This document shows positions 36,072 to 47,240 of a stretch of 64,000 nucleotides of DNA, one piece after another (the first letter of the stretch is position 1; every line of letters starts with the position of its first letter). The notes below the pieces were generated by a model. It saw nothing but the letters and a program-made list of their open reading frames with translations. It made no database searches and was not told where the DNA came from. Position numbers and translations under genes: made by a program. Source of the stretch: Lepas anatifera (lineage: Eukaryota > Arthropoda > Thecostraca > Lepadidae); assembly GCA_034440635.1 (NCBI GenBank), contig JAOTON010002267.1, positions 590,501 to 654,500 of the forward strand, given 5' to 3'.

Positions 36072-36908
36072 CACGCGCATTGACGGGGGTCTGAGCCACC
36101 TTCGCATTGACGGGGGCGGGTACCCGCCCCCTTAAGATCTCGAGAACCACGGTAGGTAGCGAAAAACGGTAAACGGCGTTGGGCGGCCCATCCACTTCTC
36201 CATCGAAAACATTTGTACCATTTTTTTGTCAGGTCATATTTAAGGTCACGAGAGGTCAAAACATGCCGTCAGAGGGATAACATGTAAATTCAGTTTTTCG
36301 GCCATTACATCTGAACAAGTAAAGATAGAGCAAAACATCTTGAACTAAATGAATCGTCTTAGCAAGCCGAATCGAACGTTAAATGATTTGACCATGCTAG
36401 GTCAAATCAAGGATTTGACCTGACCTGAGGTCAGGTCAGGTCAAATTATATAAAATGCATATCATTAGAACTGCAAAGCCCAGGCAAGTCTAATGCAGCT
36501 AAAATAAATGCTCTATCACCATCCGTTACTGAGTTATTCTGTAACAACTATTTTTCCCATGTATTTCCAATGGAGAGGTCATGCTTCGTACCTGACCTTA
36601 GGTCATCGATATAAAAAATACCGGAACATATTTTAGAGAACTCGGTGGGGCCATTATGTGATATGAGTTTTAATTGGATAAGTTCACCCTGCTCCGACTT
36701 ATGCTATTTTAAACTTTTTTGAGGTCGGGTCACCTGACCTGTACTGGTGACCTGACCTGAGATGACCTAACCTTAAAATTTTCACAGAAGTTGTAAAAAT
36801 GATGAGGGAAAAGGTATGCCAAGTACAGTGGCGCTACGCGCCGCCGTTTTTCTGCTATCTCCGAAAAACCCGAGGGGGGCAGGTACCTGCCCCCCGTCAA
36901 TGCGCGTG
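36072..36908 (-). mobile_element. TTAA element, family A (copy 7)
   Basis: TTAA at 36068-36071 and 36909-36912; 837 bp. The central block TGACCTGACCT, one base, AGGTCAGGTCA spans 36416-36438, and an everted pair TGACCTTAGGTCA spans 36593-36605. Tips and tip duplication intact. The right palindrome is GGCAGGTACCTGCC. Confidence 0.93.
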
Positions 36909-36912
36909 TTAA

Positions 36913-37856
36913 AAACATTGCTGTTTGTGTCCTTGACTGGTTTGGTGTGTGCCTAACTCATGTTGGTGAGTATAAAAAATGTTTAGTGGCAGAGGCAGTG
37001 ACTATCAGAATTAAACTGGTGCAGTGAATCTCTTTTCTAGAATTAAACAGGTGCACTAAATCTATCTTTCATATAATCTAAATCCAAACAGCCCCTCCAA
37101 GTATAGCAAGCATAGTATAAAACAATATTGGGGTGCAACATGACTTTGAAAAGTGGTGGGCTCAAACTGTAAAAGAAGCTTTCACTTTTTAATCAATGTG
37201 TGCCCCTGGTTGATTGTAAGGCAAATAATTTATCTTGTTGAACAGAAAAATATTGATTAGCAGAGGCACTGTCTGCCAGAATTAAGCTGGTGCAGTGAAT
37301 TCATTTTTCACATCAGCTATATCGAATTTATTGTAAATAGAAGTGCCCATCAAATATGTCAAACATGTCACAACAAAATATTTGTGCTGAATGACTGAAC
37401 ATCAATGCTCTCAAACTGAGATGCCTTAAATTTTTCATCCCAATCCAGGTAAATATCATCTTTAAGAATATCCATTTTGAACAGACAAGAATACTGTTTT
37501 ATTTCTAGACAGATTCTCCTCCTATGCCCACTGATCAAACATGAAGTTACAGCTTTAGTTTGGGGATAAAGGAGTGCCTCCTCTATATTGATTTGGGAGG
37601 TCATGACCCAATTATGCTTGCCTTCTAGATCCTTGCCTTGTACGATACAGTAGGCTAAACAAGTCGCACTAGCTGTACAGAAAAATTGCACCACCAATCA
37701 CCCAAAACACACCAAACTAGGGAAGCAAAATGCACTGACCCTTCCCTTAAGGAGAAAAATACAAACCAATATTTTTGGTCTTCCCTGAGTTTTCTCTTTT
37801 CCAAAATTTTGATAAGTTTGAAGTGCTGCGGTGAGGAGCATGATGATGAGTTGCTA
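36913..37856. other. unique DNA with a 271-bp direct duplication; no gene recognised
   Basis: AGAGGCAGTGACTATCAGAA followed by TTAAACTGGTGCAGTGAAT at 36991 recurs at 37262 in diverged form; a partial third motif lies at 37040. The 109-codon minus frame 37368-37697 has no recognisable domain. Confidence 0.5.
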
Positions 37857-37958
37857 AGATGTTCCCTGGCCTCTCCCCTCGAATCCGGAAATGTAAAAAA
37901 CACTGAAGATTATATATTCGGGCACAGCCCTTCATCAGAATCGTGGAGTAAATATCAA
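37857..37958 (-). repeat. Penelope-like element 3' module (downstream copy)
   Basis: About 100 bp, nearly identical in reverse orientation to 41614-41720. On the minus strand it contains CTGATGA, a GGGC-TGT-GCCC stem-loop and GAA, reminiscent of a hammerhead ribozyme core but lacking the invariant A after GAA. It lies downstream of the endonuclease reading frame, where such retroelements carry terminal repeat sequence. Confidence 0.5.
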
Positions 37959-38299
37959 TAATTCTCAGTCCTAGTATAGCCGGACCTCGAATTGAGCTTC
38001 ACACAAAAATAATGAATCGTTAAAAATAAGATTGGATGTCGTGACAACAACGATATTGGTACCTCTAACCTAAAAGCAATGCCGACAATACGACAAACCT
38101 AGACCAGTATTTGTGACAGACTTATCTATTATTTCAGCCAAACACTAGCTTTTGATTAACAATGAAAAACTCGCTGAAGTACCTTAATCGGTTATTTGAA
38201 TATTTCTGTTCTTCTTATTTACTTTTTCCGTCGACTGCAGCTAAAATGCTAACCAAAAACTACCTATTTAGCACTAGTAGACGTGATACTAGATCGTTG

Positions 38300-39080
38300 T
38301 AAAGACTGCATACTTACCCCTTTAACATGATGCTATATGTTTACAATAAAAGCCTTCCTCGAATTATTTAGTTAAGATTGTACCTAGTGGTCAAGGTCAA
38401 CTTTTTTGTAATTGATAAACCCATTTTCCACAGCCTGCTCCTCTGGCCCAACGTTAAGCGTCGAAAGAGTATACGTGTGGCTGCAAAAAAACATTATAAA
38501 TTTTATATTATACTTATTCAACAACCCTTGCCATTAGTATGTACCTCTTAAACAAATGCAACTTTTATAGCTAGTTAATATGATCAATCATTGGTAAATA
38601 CTTTTCCTCAGCCTGTACCTCCAGCCCAACGTTAAGTGTCGAAAGGTATACGTCTAGCTGCAGAAAAGTATTATAATTAGTTGCATATTTCAAAAACCCC
38701 AACCCCAGTACGTACCCCTAAAATCAAACCATCTCTTTGAGCTAGTTAATCTGATCAATCATTAATAAATCCTTTTTCCCAGCCTGTACCTCTGGCCCAA
38801 CGTTAAGCGTTGAATGAGTATACATCTGGTTGCAGAAAAGCACCATCAAAGATAAATTACCTAAAAAACCTGAGCCTTACCTGTGACCTAAGTCCATCAC
38901 TTATGACTAGTTAAACTAATTCAATCATCATAGCCCTTTTTTCAGCCTGTAAATCGGGCCCAAAGTTAAACGTCAAAAGCATATACGTCTAGCATCAATA
39001 ACACTATTAATAATGTAAGGAAGTCCTACCCCAGAACACATACACTTACGCTGATCCCTCCCTTACCTCTTAAGCCACTG
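38300..39080. repeat. ~170-bp tandem repeat (4-5 diverged units)
   Basis: The motif CAGCCTG followed by GGCCCAACGTTAAGCGTCGA and TATACGTCTAGCTGCA begins at 38431, 38609, 38780 and 38943 (spacings 178, 171, 163). A weaker leading unit may start near 38300. The array lies directly downstream (minus strand) of the Penelope-like coding remnant, so it may be part of that element's 3' region or an independent satellite. Confidence 0.8.
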
Positions 39081-39087
39081 CTATTAA

Positions 39088-39929
39088 CACGCGCATTGAC
39101 TGGGGTCTGAGCCACCTTCGCATTGACGGGGGCGGCGGGTACCCGCCCCCCTAAGATCTCGAGAACCACGGTAGGTAGCGAAAAACGGTAAACGGCGTTG
39201 GGCTGCCCATCCACTTCTCCATCGAAAACATTTGAACCATTTTTTGTCAGGTCACATTTAAGGTCACGAGAGGTCAAAACATGCCCGTCATAGGGATAAC
39301 ATGTAAAATTCAGTTTTTCGGGCATTACATCTGAACAAGTAAAGATAGAGCAAAACGACTTGAACTATATGAATCCTCTTAGCAAGCCGAATCGAATGAT
39401 ATATAATTTGACCTTGCTAGGTCAAATCAAGGATTTGACCTGACCTGAGGTCAGGTCAGGGTCAAATTATATAAAATGCATATCATTAGAGCCGCAAAGC
39501 CCAGGCGAGTTTAATGCAGCTAAAATAAGTGCTCTATCACCATCCGTTACTAAGTTATTCCGTAAAAAACATTTTTCCCATGTATTTCCAATGGAGAGGT
39601 CATGCCTCGTACCTGACCTTAGGTCATCGATATCGAAAATACCGGAACATATGTTAAAGAACTCAGTGGGGCCATTATGTGATATGAGTTTCAATCGGAT
39701 AAGTTCACCCTGCTCCGACTTATGCTATCTTAAACTTTTTTTAGGTCGGGTCACTTGACCTGTACTGGCGACCTGACCTGAGATTACCTATCCTTAAAAT
39801 TTTCACAGAAGTTGCAAAAATGATGAGGAAAAAGGTATACCAAGTACGGCGGCACTGCGCGCCGCCGCTTTTCTGCTGTCTCCGAAAAACCCGAGGGGGG
39901 CGGGTACCCGCCCCCCGTCAATGCGCGTG
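39088..39929 (-). mobile_element. TTAA element, family A (copy 8)
   Basis: TTAA at 39084-39087 and 39930-39933; 842 bp. The right palindrome (39895-39916) is a perfect 22-bp inverted repeat centred on GGTACC. The central block spans 39436-39458. Inserted between the Penelope-like stop codon and the tandem array. Confidence 0.93.
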
Positions 39930-39946
39930 TTAAGTGATAGCCTATC

Positions 39947-41613
39947 CTAGACCCGCATGATAGGCCAGGACGTTCCTTGTACGTTAAGGTTGGGATGACG
40001 ACCCTGAATGATTATGGATTCGGCTATCTTTCTATCTGGATGATCACGTGCCCGATGGACTACTTTTGGCTCAAGTGGTTCTGATATAGCCTGAGTGTCC
40101 TGTGCTGCATGTTTCTCGAGGAAATGATCTCCTAGAGGTGTGTTCCTGGTTTTATTTTTCACGTCCCGCAAATGTTCGTTAAATCGCAATCGGACGGGTC
40201 TCATCGGCTCCCCTACGTATTGAGCCCTGTTTTGATCCTGATTACACAGTCTACAGTCTATTTGATACACTAAATTTTTCTGTGTGCAGTCGCCTTTAAA
40301 ACCTGACTTGCATAAATGACACCTCTGACCCCCAGGACATTTTGGCTTAGAAATGGCCGACCAAACCAATGACGACTTAACACGCGCATTGACGGGGGAG
40401 GGTACCCGCCCCCCTCGGGTTTTTCGGAGACAGCAGAAAGCGGCGGCGCGCAGTGCCGCCGTACTTGGTATACCTTTTTCCTCATCATTTTTGCAACTTC
40501 TGTGAAAATTTTAAGGATAGGTCATCTCAGGTCAGGTCACCAGTACAGGTCAAGTGACCCGACCTCAAAAAAGTTTAAGATAGCATAAGTCGGAGCAGGG
40601 TGAACTTATCCAATTGAAACTCATATCACATAATGGGCTCACCGAGTTCTCTAAAATATGTTCCGGTATTTTCGATATCGATGACCTAAGGTCAGGTACG
40701 AAGCATGACCTCTCCATTGGTAATACATGGGAAATATGGTTTTTACTGAATAACTCAGTAACAGATGGTTATAGAGCGTTTATTTTAGCTTTATTAGACT
40801 CGCCTTGGCTTTGCAGTTCTAATGATATGCATTTTATATAATTTTACCCTGACCTGACCTCAGGTCAGGTCAAATCTTTGATTTGACCTAGCAAGGTCAA
40901 ATCATATATCATTCGATTCGGCTTGCTGCGAGGATTCATAGAGTTTAAGTCGTTTTGCTCTATCTTTACTTGTTCAGATGTAATGGCCGAAAAACTTAAT
41001 TTACATGTTATCCCTATGACGGCATGTGACGGCATGTTTTTGACCTCTGATGACCTTAAATGTGACCTGACAAAAAATGGTTCAAATATTTTCGATGGAG
41101 AAGCGGATGGGCTACCCAACGCCGTTTACCGTTTTCTGCTACCTACCGTGGTTCTCGAGATCTTAGGGGCGGGTACCCGCCCCCTCGTCAATCCGAAGGT
41201 GGCTCAGACCCCCGTCAATGCGCGTGTTAAGTTTCTTGTTATTCTTCCAGGCTATATGTACTTTCAGGTTAGATTTCTTTACGACCTTTTTTATTTTACA
41301 GAGTAGCTGTTCGTCTACGTACGGCAAAGTCAAGAACCCATCATAAGAATCTGAGCCTTCTTTCTTTTTCTTGCACCTTCCGTTACCTGTCCTAACTAGT
41401 CTAACCTCCCTCAACAAACGCCTGAGAAGCCCTGCATGATACCCATTTTTTAGAAGCAGATTCCAAATCTTATCTACGCTTTTTCTCTTTTTCTCTGGGC
41501 CCGATGAGTTATCCATTAGCCCTGTGGAACATGTTTCGGATAATATTGTGTTTCGTAGACGTGGGATGGGCAGATGTACTATGGAGGATGATTCCCGAGT
41601 TGGTTGGTTTGAT
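39947..41613 (-). pseudogene. Penelope-like retroelement, 3' part (RT thumb region and GIY-YIG endonuclease), broken
   Basis: The upstream part (41613-41231) encodes motifs typical of the end of Penelope-like reverse transcriptases: a KPTNSG...LHSTSAHP block, an IIRNMFHRA block, then LLLKNGY and LPYVDEQL. A one-base frameshift lies near 41516. The downstream part (40376-39947) encodes the GIY-YIG nuclease: a CHLC zinc-binding pair, VYQI and YVG for the GIY/YIG strands, a RLRFNEHL helix, H-containing PLGDHFLEKH, and AESIIIQGRHPNLN with the catalytic Glu. The two parts are in the same frame but separated by a family A element at 40381-41226. The element is 5'-truncated, since full elements encode several hundred more residues. 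Such elements copy by target-primed reverse transcription. This copy is dead. Confidence 0.88.
40381..41226 (+). mobile_element. TTAA element, family A (copy 9), inside the Penelope-like frame
   Basis: TTAA at 40377-40380 and 41227-41230; 846 bp. Host codons on either side join in frame through a single TTAA (reading Lys-Leu-Lys-Ser-Ser on the minus strand). The central block spans 40850-40872. Tip duplication and linker at the right end. Confidence 0.95.
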
Positions 41614-41720
41614 GTAGAGCTCCACGATTCTGATGAAGGGCTGTGCCCGAATATATAATCTTCAGTGTTTTTTTACATTTCCGGATTCGAGGGGAAAGGC
41701 CAGGGAACATCTTAGCAACT
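41614..41720 (+). repeat. Penelope-like element module (inverted copy at 5' junction)
   Basis: Matches 37857-37958 in opposite orientation and abuts the truncated 5' end of the reverse transcriptase remnant. CTGATGA is at 41630-41636, stem GGGC/GCCC at 41638-41641/41645-41648, GAA at 41649-41651. Penelope-like insertions often have an inverted partial copy attached upstream, which would explain this arrangement. Confidence 0.5.
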
Positions 41721-42840
41721 TTTCCAAAATTTCTTTGTTTTGTATTGGCTCTTATCACCCTTTTCCCCCAACCCTTGCACCAGTGACCAATTTATTTGCG
41801 AACAATTTCGCAACTCCCACTGGTCTTTGCACATACACACATACGCAGGGTCAGGTTAACAGTGCCAAACTTTGCAGACTGGCTGATTACTATGGGACTA
41901 TTCAAGCTGTAGAAGAGAACTGGTTTATGGAATAAAAAATACCAATCAAGTCTTTCTGCAGAATTAGGTAATATTACTATAAGTGAATAGTTAGATTGAA
42001 ATGTATTTTTCTAATGAATACATTTTATTGAAATGTATTTGATAGAAATGATACCTCACCTGAATCAGGAGAATGTGTTTACTCTGCTCTTACATAAAAT
42101 CAAGTGGATTCCAGAACAAAAGACAGGCAAGCAGCATGAAAATGTACATGTTGCTTCCTCGTGCAATTAATAATTTACTTATTACAGCAGCACAGCACAT
42201 ACCTACATTTTCACCCAGTTATCTAATCCTAGGTACCTAGTTCATCTTCCATGTGCTATTTTGAAGAACTAGCTAGTACCTACAAGTTTTTTTCTATTTT
42301 TCAATCTTGCTCAGCTTGCTTATACCTAGAGAGTAATCCAGGATTCCGAATGACTACCAGCACCAAAAGCAGCATTAGCAGGTTTTACAGAAAAATATTT
42401 GGCTTCCATTTCAGCAAAATACTCATATAATTATGTAGCTTGTTAGATTAATTACAATAAACTGTCTGATGATGGTGTTTGTGCACTGAAAGGCCTAGAT
42501 TATAAGAATTCACTTAGTACCTAAGCACACAGACTACAAGGAAAAAACAACTGAACATTAGCAAGCTGGATGGGAGGGCTGCTGTGCTTGGCCCACTGAT
42601 GTCTCTTGAAATTTTGAATATCACCATGAAACTTACAATCTCCATAACCTCATCTAGCACGTTTCCTCGATGGAGGTGTCATGACGCTTTCCAGTGGTCG
42701 GCACTCATGAATGGACCCACGTCCAAAATAAGACGACCTTTATCTCAAAAACAATAAAATATATTTATTTTCCTCATGCTACTTATGCTTCTCTTCTCCC
42801 TTCCTCTCCTCCTTGACCGACACAATCCTGCTCCACCGCC
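41721..42840. other. AT-rich unique sequence; no gene recognised
   Basis: No frame with a domain. A weak foldback around 42000-42050 (ATGTATTTTTCTAATGAATACAT and following) is too short to classify. Confidence 0.5.
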
Positions 42841-42844
42841 ATAA

Positions 42845-44036
42845 CCCTTGCCCCGGTGGCGGGTACGAGCCACCTTCGCCCTGGTGGGGGGCTAAAAAAA
42901 GACCCCCACGATCTCGCAAACTAAGAGAGCTAGAAAAAAGCGCAAAACAGCAATCGAAAGCTCTTCGAAAATTATATCGAAAATACTTCGGTCATTTTTC
43001 TTGTCAGGTCAATATCAAGGTCACCAGAGGTCAAAATAGGTCAAAATCGCTAATATGAGGTGTACTAAGAAAACCTCATATATCTCAGAAACTATGATAG
43101 CTAGAAACATTTTTCTAACACCATTCGAAAGCTCTTGAGATGCTCTTTCATTTAAAGGCATTCATGTTTGTGTCAGGTCAAAGCCTAGGGAGCTACAGGT
43201 CACTAAATATTGGGCATATTCTTGGGAATGCCCATAGCCACCCATGCATAAGGGCGTTTACTTTTTCGCTAATAGCTTCCAAACCAAACAAGATAGAGCC
43301 ATAGTTTATGCACCATTGCAATCCTCTTGTCAATACAAATCGAATGATATATGATATTGCTATGCCAGGTCAAATTTAAGAATTTGACCTGACCCAGGTC
43401 AACGGTCTGACCCAACTTGACCTGGTATAGTCATGATGTATATAATTTGACTTCCAGTGACTATACAAACACTTTGGTGACAAAATAAAAGCTCTATCTT
43501 AGTTTATTCAAATGTTATAGAGGAAAACACAAAAAAATGCTTATCTGACCTAAGGTGACCTTTTAAAGGTCACAAGTCAAAAAATTTGGCAACAGCTTCA
43601 GAAATTGGCTAAGAGCAAGTCGCAACCGATGTTTGAAGTTGACTCCATCCATACTTACTGAGAAAAGCTCATTTCGTGATTTTCCCCATGTATTGACAAT
43701 GGGGAGGTCATGCTCTGCACATGACCTTAGGTCACCAATATCAAAAATCCCAGAACAAATGTTGTAGCTCCTGGTGGGCCCAATATGTGGTATGAGTTTC
43801 AACTTGATCGATTAACCCTTCTTTTGGTTATGCGGTCCTAAGTATTTTTTAGGTGAGGTCACTTCACCTGGCCTGGTGACCTGACCTGATATGACCTTGA
43901 GCCAAAATTTTCAGTAAAGATGTAAAAATGATAAAGGAACAGCTGGACCAGGTTTGGTGGCGCTGCGCGCCGCCGTTTTTTGGTCACTTCGGAAAAACCC
44001 GAGGGGGGTCTAAAAAGACCCCCACCCGGGCGAAGG
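42845..44036 (-). mobile_element. TTAA-clan element, family B (copy 3), with ATAA duplication
   Basis: Flanked on both sides by ATAA (42841-42844 and 44037-44040). Tips CCCTTGCCCCGGTGG and the complement of CCTTCGCCCGGGTGG. Palindrome cores CTAAAAAAAGAC (left) and TCTAAAAAGAC (44003-44023). Linker GAGCCACCTTCGC and tip duplication at the left. At 1192 bp it is the longest family B copy here, with an extra segment around 43060-43330 resembling a second copy of the left arm (CTCAGAAACTATGATAGCTA). Confidence 0.88.
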
Positions 44037-44040
44037 ATAA

Positions 44041-44664
44041 AATAACAAACTTCAAACTGTATCCACACATTTCATTTCTTCAGACCCTCCTGCCAGATCC
44101 CAGAGAAACTTCACCGGGAAAGGGCTGGTAAGGGTTTTCCTTCCCTGTCAAAAAGAGACAGTTCAGGAGACAGACCTGACCGCACGAGTCAAGCTTGAAG
44201 CAACGGGGCTGGAAGTGGCGCAGCCAGCGAAGACAAGATTTTCCTGCGCGGGAAACCTTTCCCCTACCGGAGTTTTTTTAAGGAAACCTCTCCTGGCATT
44301 GCAAGGTGCAAAGCTAAGGTTCACTGGAGCCCATTAGAAGTGCAAATATTAGGTGCTACGTTACTAATTAAGATGATGTTGTAGTTTGAGGGAAGAAAGT
44401 AGGCGGAGAAACAAAGAGTGACCAGTGGGCAGTGTTCCTCCAATTACCTCGACATTCCATATACTTTACATTGTCCAGCTATCTCCTCCAATGCTTAGAA
44501 TCTGTCTCCTACTATACGTCCAGAAAGACAAGGTTTTCCACCTCTGGGGGTGGGTGCAACGTGTGGATCGGCGGCGGTAATGACGATGATTGCCTATGTT
44601 ACCCGTGTAATAGCCTGTCGGTGATCGGCGTCTTCGAGTGAGGCTGATGCCCTGATGCCAAGCA
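44041..44664. other. unique sequence; no gene recognised
   Basis: No domain-bearing frame or RNA gene. A few pyrimidine-rich stretches only. Confidence 0.5.
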
Positions 44665-46360
44665 ATGTCACGGGGGTCTGAGCCACCTTGGTTTTGACGA
44701 GGGGTACCTGCCCCACCCCCCTAAGATCTCGAGAACCACGATAGATAGCGAAAAATGGTATACGGAGCTCGGTAGCCCATAATTTCTCCATCGAAAATAT
44801 TTCAATAATTTTTCAGGTCAAATTTAAGGTCACTAAAGGTCAAGACATCCTATCATAGGGATAGCATGTAAATTAACACGCGCATTGACGGGGGGCGGGT
44901 ACCCGCCCCTCCTCGGGTTTTTCGAAGACAGTAGAAAAATGGCGGCGCGTAGCGCCGCCGTACTTGGTATACCTTTTCCCTCATCTTTTTTACAACTTCT
45001 GTGAAAATTTTAAGGTTAGGTCATCTCAGGTCAGGTCACCAGTACAGGTCAAGTGACCCGACCTCAAAAAAGTTTAAGATAGCATAAGTCGGAGCAGGGT
45101 GAACTTATCCGATTGAAACTCATACCACATAATGGCCCCACCGAGTTCTCTAACATATCTTCCGGTATTTTTATATCGATGACCTAAGGTCAGGTGCGAG
45201 GCATGACCTCTCCATTGGAAATACATGGTAAAAATGGTTTTTACGGAATAACTCAGTAACGGATGGTGATAGAGCATTTATTTTAGCTGCATTAGACTCG
45301 CCTGGGCTTTGCAGTTCTAATGATATGCATTTTATATAATTTGACCCTGACCTGACCTCAGGTCAGGTCAAATCCTTGATTTGACCTAGCAAGGTCAAAT
45401 TATATATCATTCGATTCGGCTTCCTAAGAGGATTCATATAGTTTAAGTCGTTTTGCTCTATCTTTACTTGTTCAGATGTAATGCCCGAAAAACTGAATTT
45501 TACATGTTATCCCTATGACGGGCATGTTTTGACCTCTCGTGACCTTAAATGTGACCTGAAAAAAATGGTTCAAATGTTTTTGATGGAGAAGTGGATGGGC
45601 AGCCCAACACCGTTTACCGTTTTTCGCTACCTACCGTGGTTCTCGAGATCTTAGGGGGGGCGGGTACCCGCCCCCCGTCAATGCGAAGGTGGCTCAGACC
45701 CCCGTCAATGCGCGTGTTAAAGTTTTCGATCATTTCATCTGAACAAGTAAAGATGAAGCAAAACAATTTAAACCATTGGAATTCTCGCAGCAAGCCGAAT
45801 TGAATGGCATATAATACGACGTTGCTAGGTCAAATCAGATCAAATATGACATTTGACCTGACTTGAGATCAGGTCAAGGTCAAATTAGGTCAAAATGTAT
45901 ATCATTAGAATTACAAAGATCAGGCAAATTAAATGAAGGTAAAATAAACGCTCTATCGCCGTCCATTACTAAGTTATTTAACCAAAACCATTGTTCCTAT
46001 GTATTTCCAATGGGGAGGTCATGGCTCGTACCTGACCTTAGATCATCGATATAAAAAATGTCGGAACACATTTTAAATAATTTGATAGGCCCATTTTGTG
46101 ATATGAGTTTCAATTGGGTAAGCTCACCCTGTTGTGACTTATGCTATCTTAAACTTTTTTAGGTCAGCTCACTTAACCTGAACTGCTGACTTGACCTGAG
46201 ATGACCTAACCTTAAGATTTTGAAGAAAAAAACGTTGTAAAAATAATTAAAAAACGAAAAGGTATGCCAAGTACGGCGGCGCTACGCATCGCTGTTTTTA
46301 TGTTATCGCCAAAAACCCGAGGGGTGCGGGTACCCGCCCGCCCCCCCGTCAATGAGCGTG
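44665..46360 (-). mobile_element. TTAA element, family A (copy 10), split by copy 11
   Basis: The right flank TTAA (46361-46364) is intact. The left tip is decayed (CAATGTCACGGGGGTCTGAGCC in place of the usual start), so the left boundary is approximate. Another family A copy sits at 44877-45716, inserted in the internal CATGTAAATTAA stretch. The host resumes with AGTTTTCGATCATTTCATC, matching uninterrupted copies. A diverged, older copy. Confidence 0.8.
44877..45716 (+). mobile_element. TTAA element, family A (copy 11), nested in copy 10
   Basis: TTAA at 44873-44876 and 45717-45720; 840 bp; well-preserved tips and GGTACC palindromes. Opposite orientation to the host element. Confidence 0.92.
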
Positions 46361-46365
46361 TTAAG

Positions 46366-46685
46366 GCTAGCTGATAGATGGTAGGAGCGGTTTCTGTGGG
46401 AGACTCGGGGGTTCAGATGTGTCTTGTGTCTCGTCTTTTTGCAGGTTTTATGGTGTGTGCGTGCGTGTGAATACACGTGCTGATTGAAATATGCTCCTTG
46501 ACAATTGATACACTGATCAACAGCCAAAATGGATCCGGCACGTGAACACCTGTTTCTGCCTATTTCGATGCCGCTGATTTCAAATTTAGTAACCGATTTT
46601 TGCCATCGGACCTGGTTTCTTCTCCAGAGCATACCTGTTGTATAGCCCCTACACTTTCCACACACTGTCATAAGCCTAGCCTTTT
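46366..46685 (-). CDS. unrecognised Cys/His-bearing open frame (doubtful exon)
   Basis: A minus-strand frame of about 100 codons contains CGKC near its start, CINC about 50 residues later followed by HVYSH, and then a basic His/Arg/Lys-rich tail. Paired CxxC and HxxxH motifs could bind zinc, but the spacing fits no finger class I know (not GATA, not classical C2H2). An AG acceptor-like site (CCACAAAAG) precedes it. A family A element begins directly downstream, at TTAA 46361-46364, which supplies the stop. Probably chance; possibly an old exon. Confidence 0.15.
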
Positions 46686-46916
46686 GTGGAAAAATATAGA
46701 TCAAGGATGTCGAGAATCCGGATTATCTGCACCCAGACAATGCAGCTTATCAATATACATGTGAATTTATTGCAACGGAAGACTACCTCGCACTCAGGTG
46801 CATGAACATTGTACATTGGACAAGGTTTGCGCTCGGTCGCACAAGCTCGCCGGTATTGTGGACCGAGAGGTGACGTTGGAGCATTATATGATGGGGATAT
46901 TATGTCAGAGTCACCT

Positions 46917-47240
46917 CCCTTGAAGGTCAAGTCTAAGTAAAAAGTCACAGGTCAAGGTCATACCGCCATTTCAAGGTCATTGACCCTAGTGCCTTTGGTC
47001 GGATGATGCCGCCTAATATGACGTATATCATGCTATGATGTCATACACTAGGTCATTCAATCTTGAGCTCAAAGTCGCAGGTTCAAGATAGAGGTCATAG
47101 GTCAAGGTCAAACCTTATTTTCCGCCCGACGGTTGCCATAGTGCTAGTTGCAGTACACGTTATAGGCAAAATGTGATATTTTGACGTCAAAGGTCAATGA
47201 ACTTGAACGACCTTGGCGTAAAAGTTTCAGAGAACATTGC
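46917..47240. repeat. AGGTCA-rich stretch without recognisable ends
   Basis: Contains runs such as CACAGGTCAAGGTCATACC, TCAAGGTCATTGACCCTA and ATAGGTCAAGGTCAAACC, in spacing unlike families A-H. No tips, palindromes or TTAA pair were found around it. May be the interior of a decayed clan member or a separate half-site array. Confidence 0.4.

Noticed and set aside
46366..46685. GATA-type zinc finger suggested by CxxC followed by LWRRN
   Set aside because: The second CxxC is about 48 residues after the first instead of 17, and the CNACG signature is missing.
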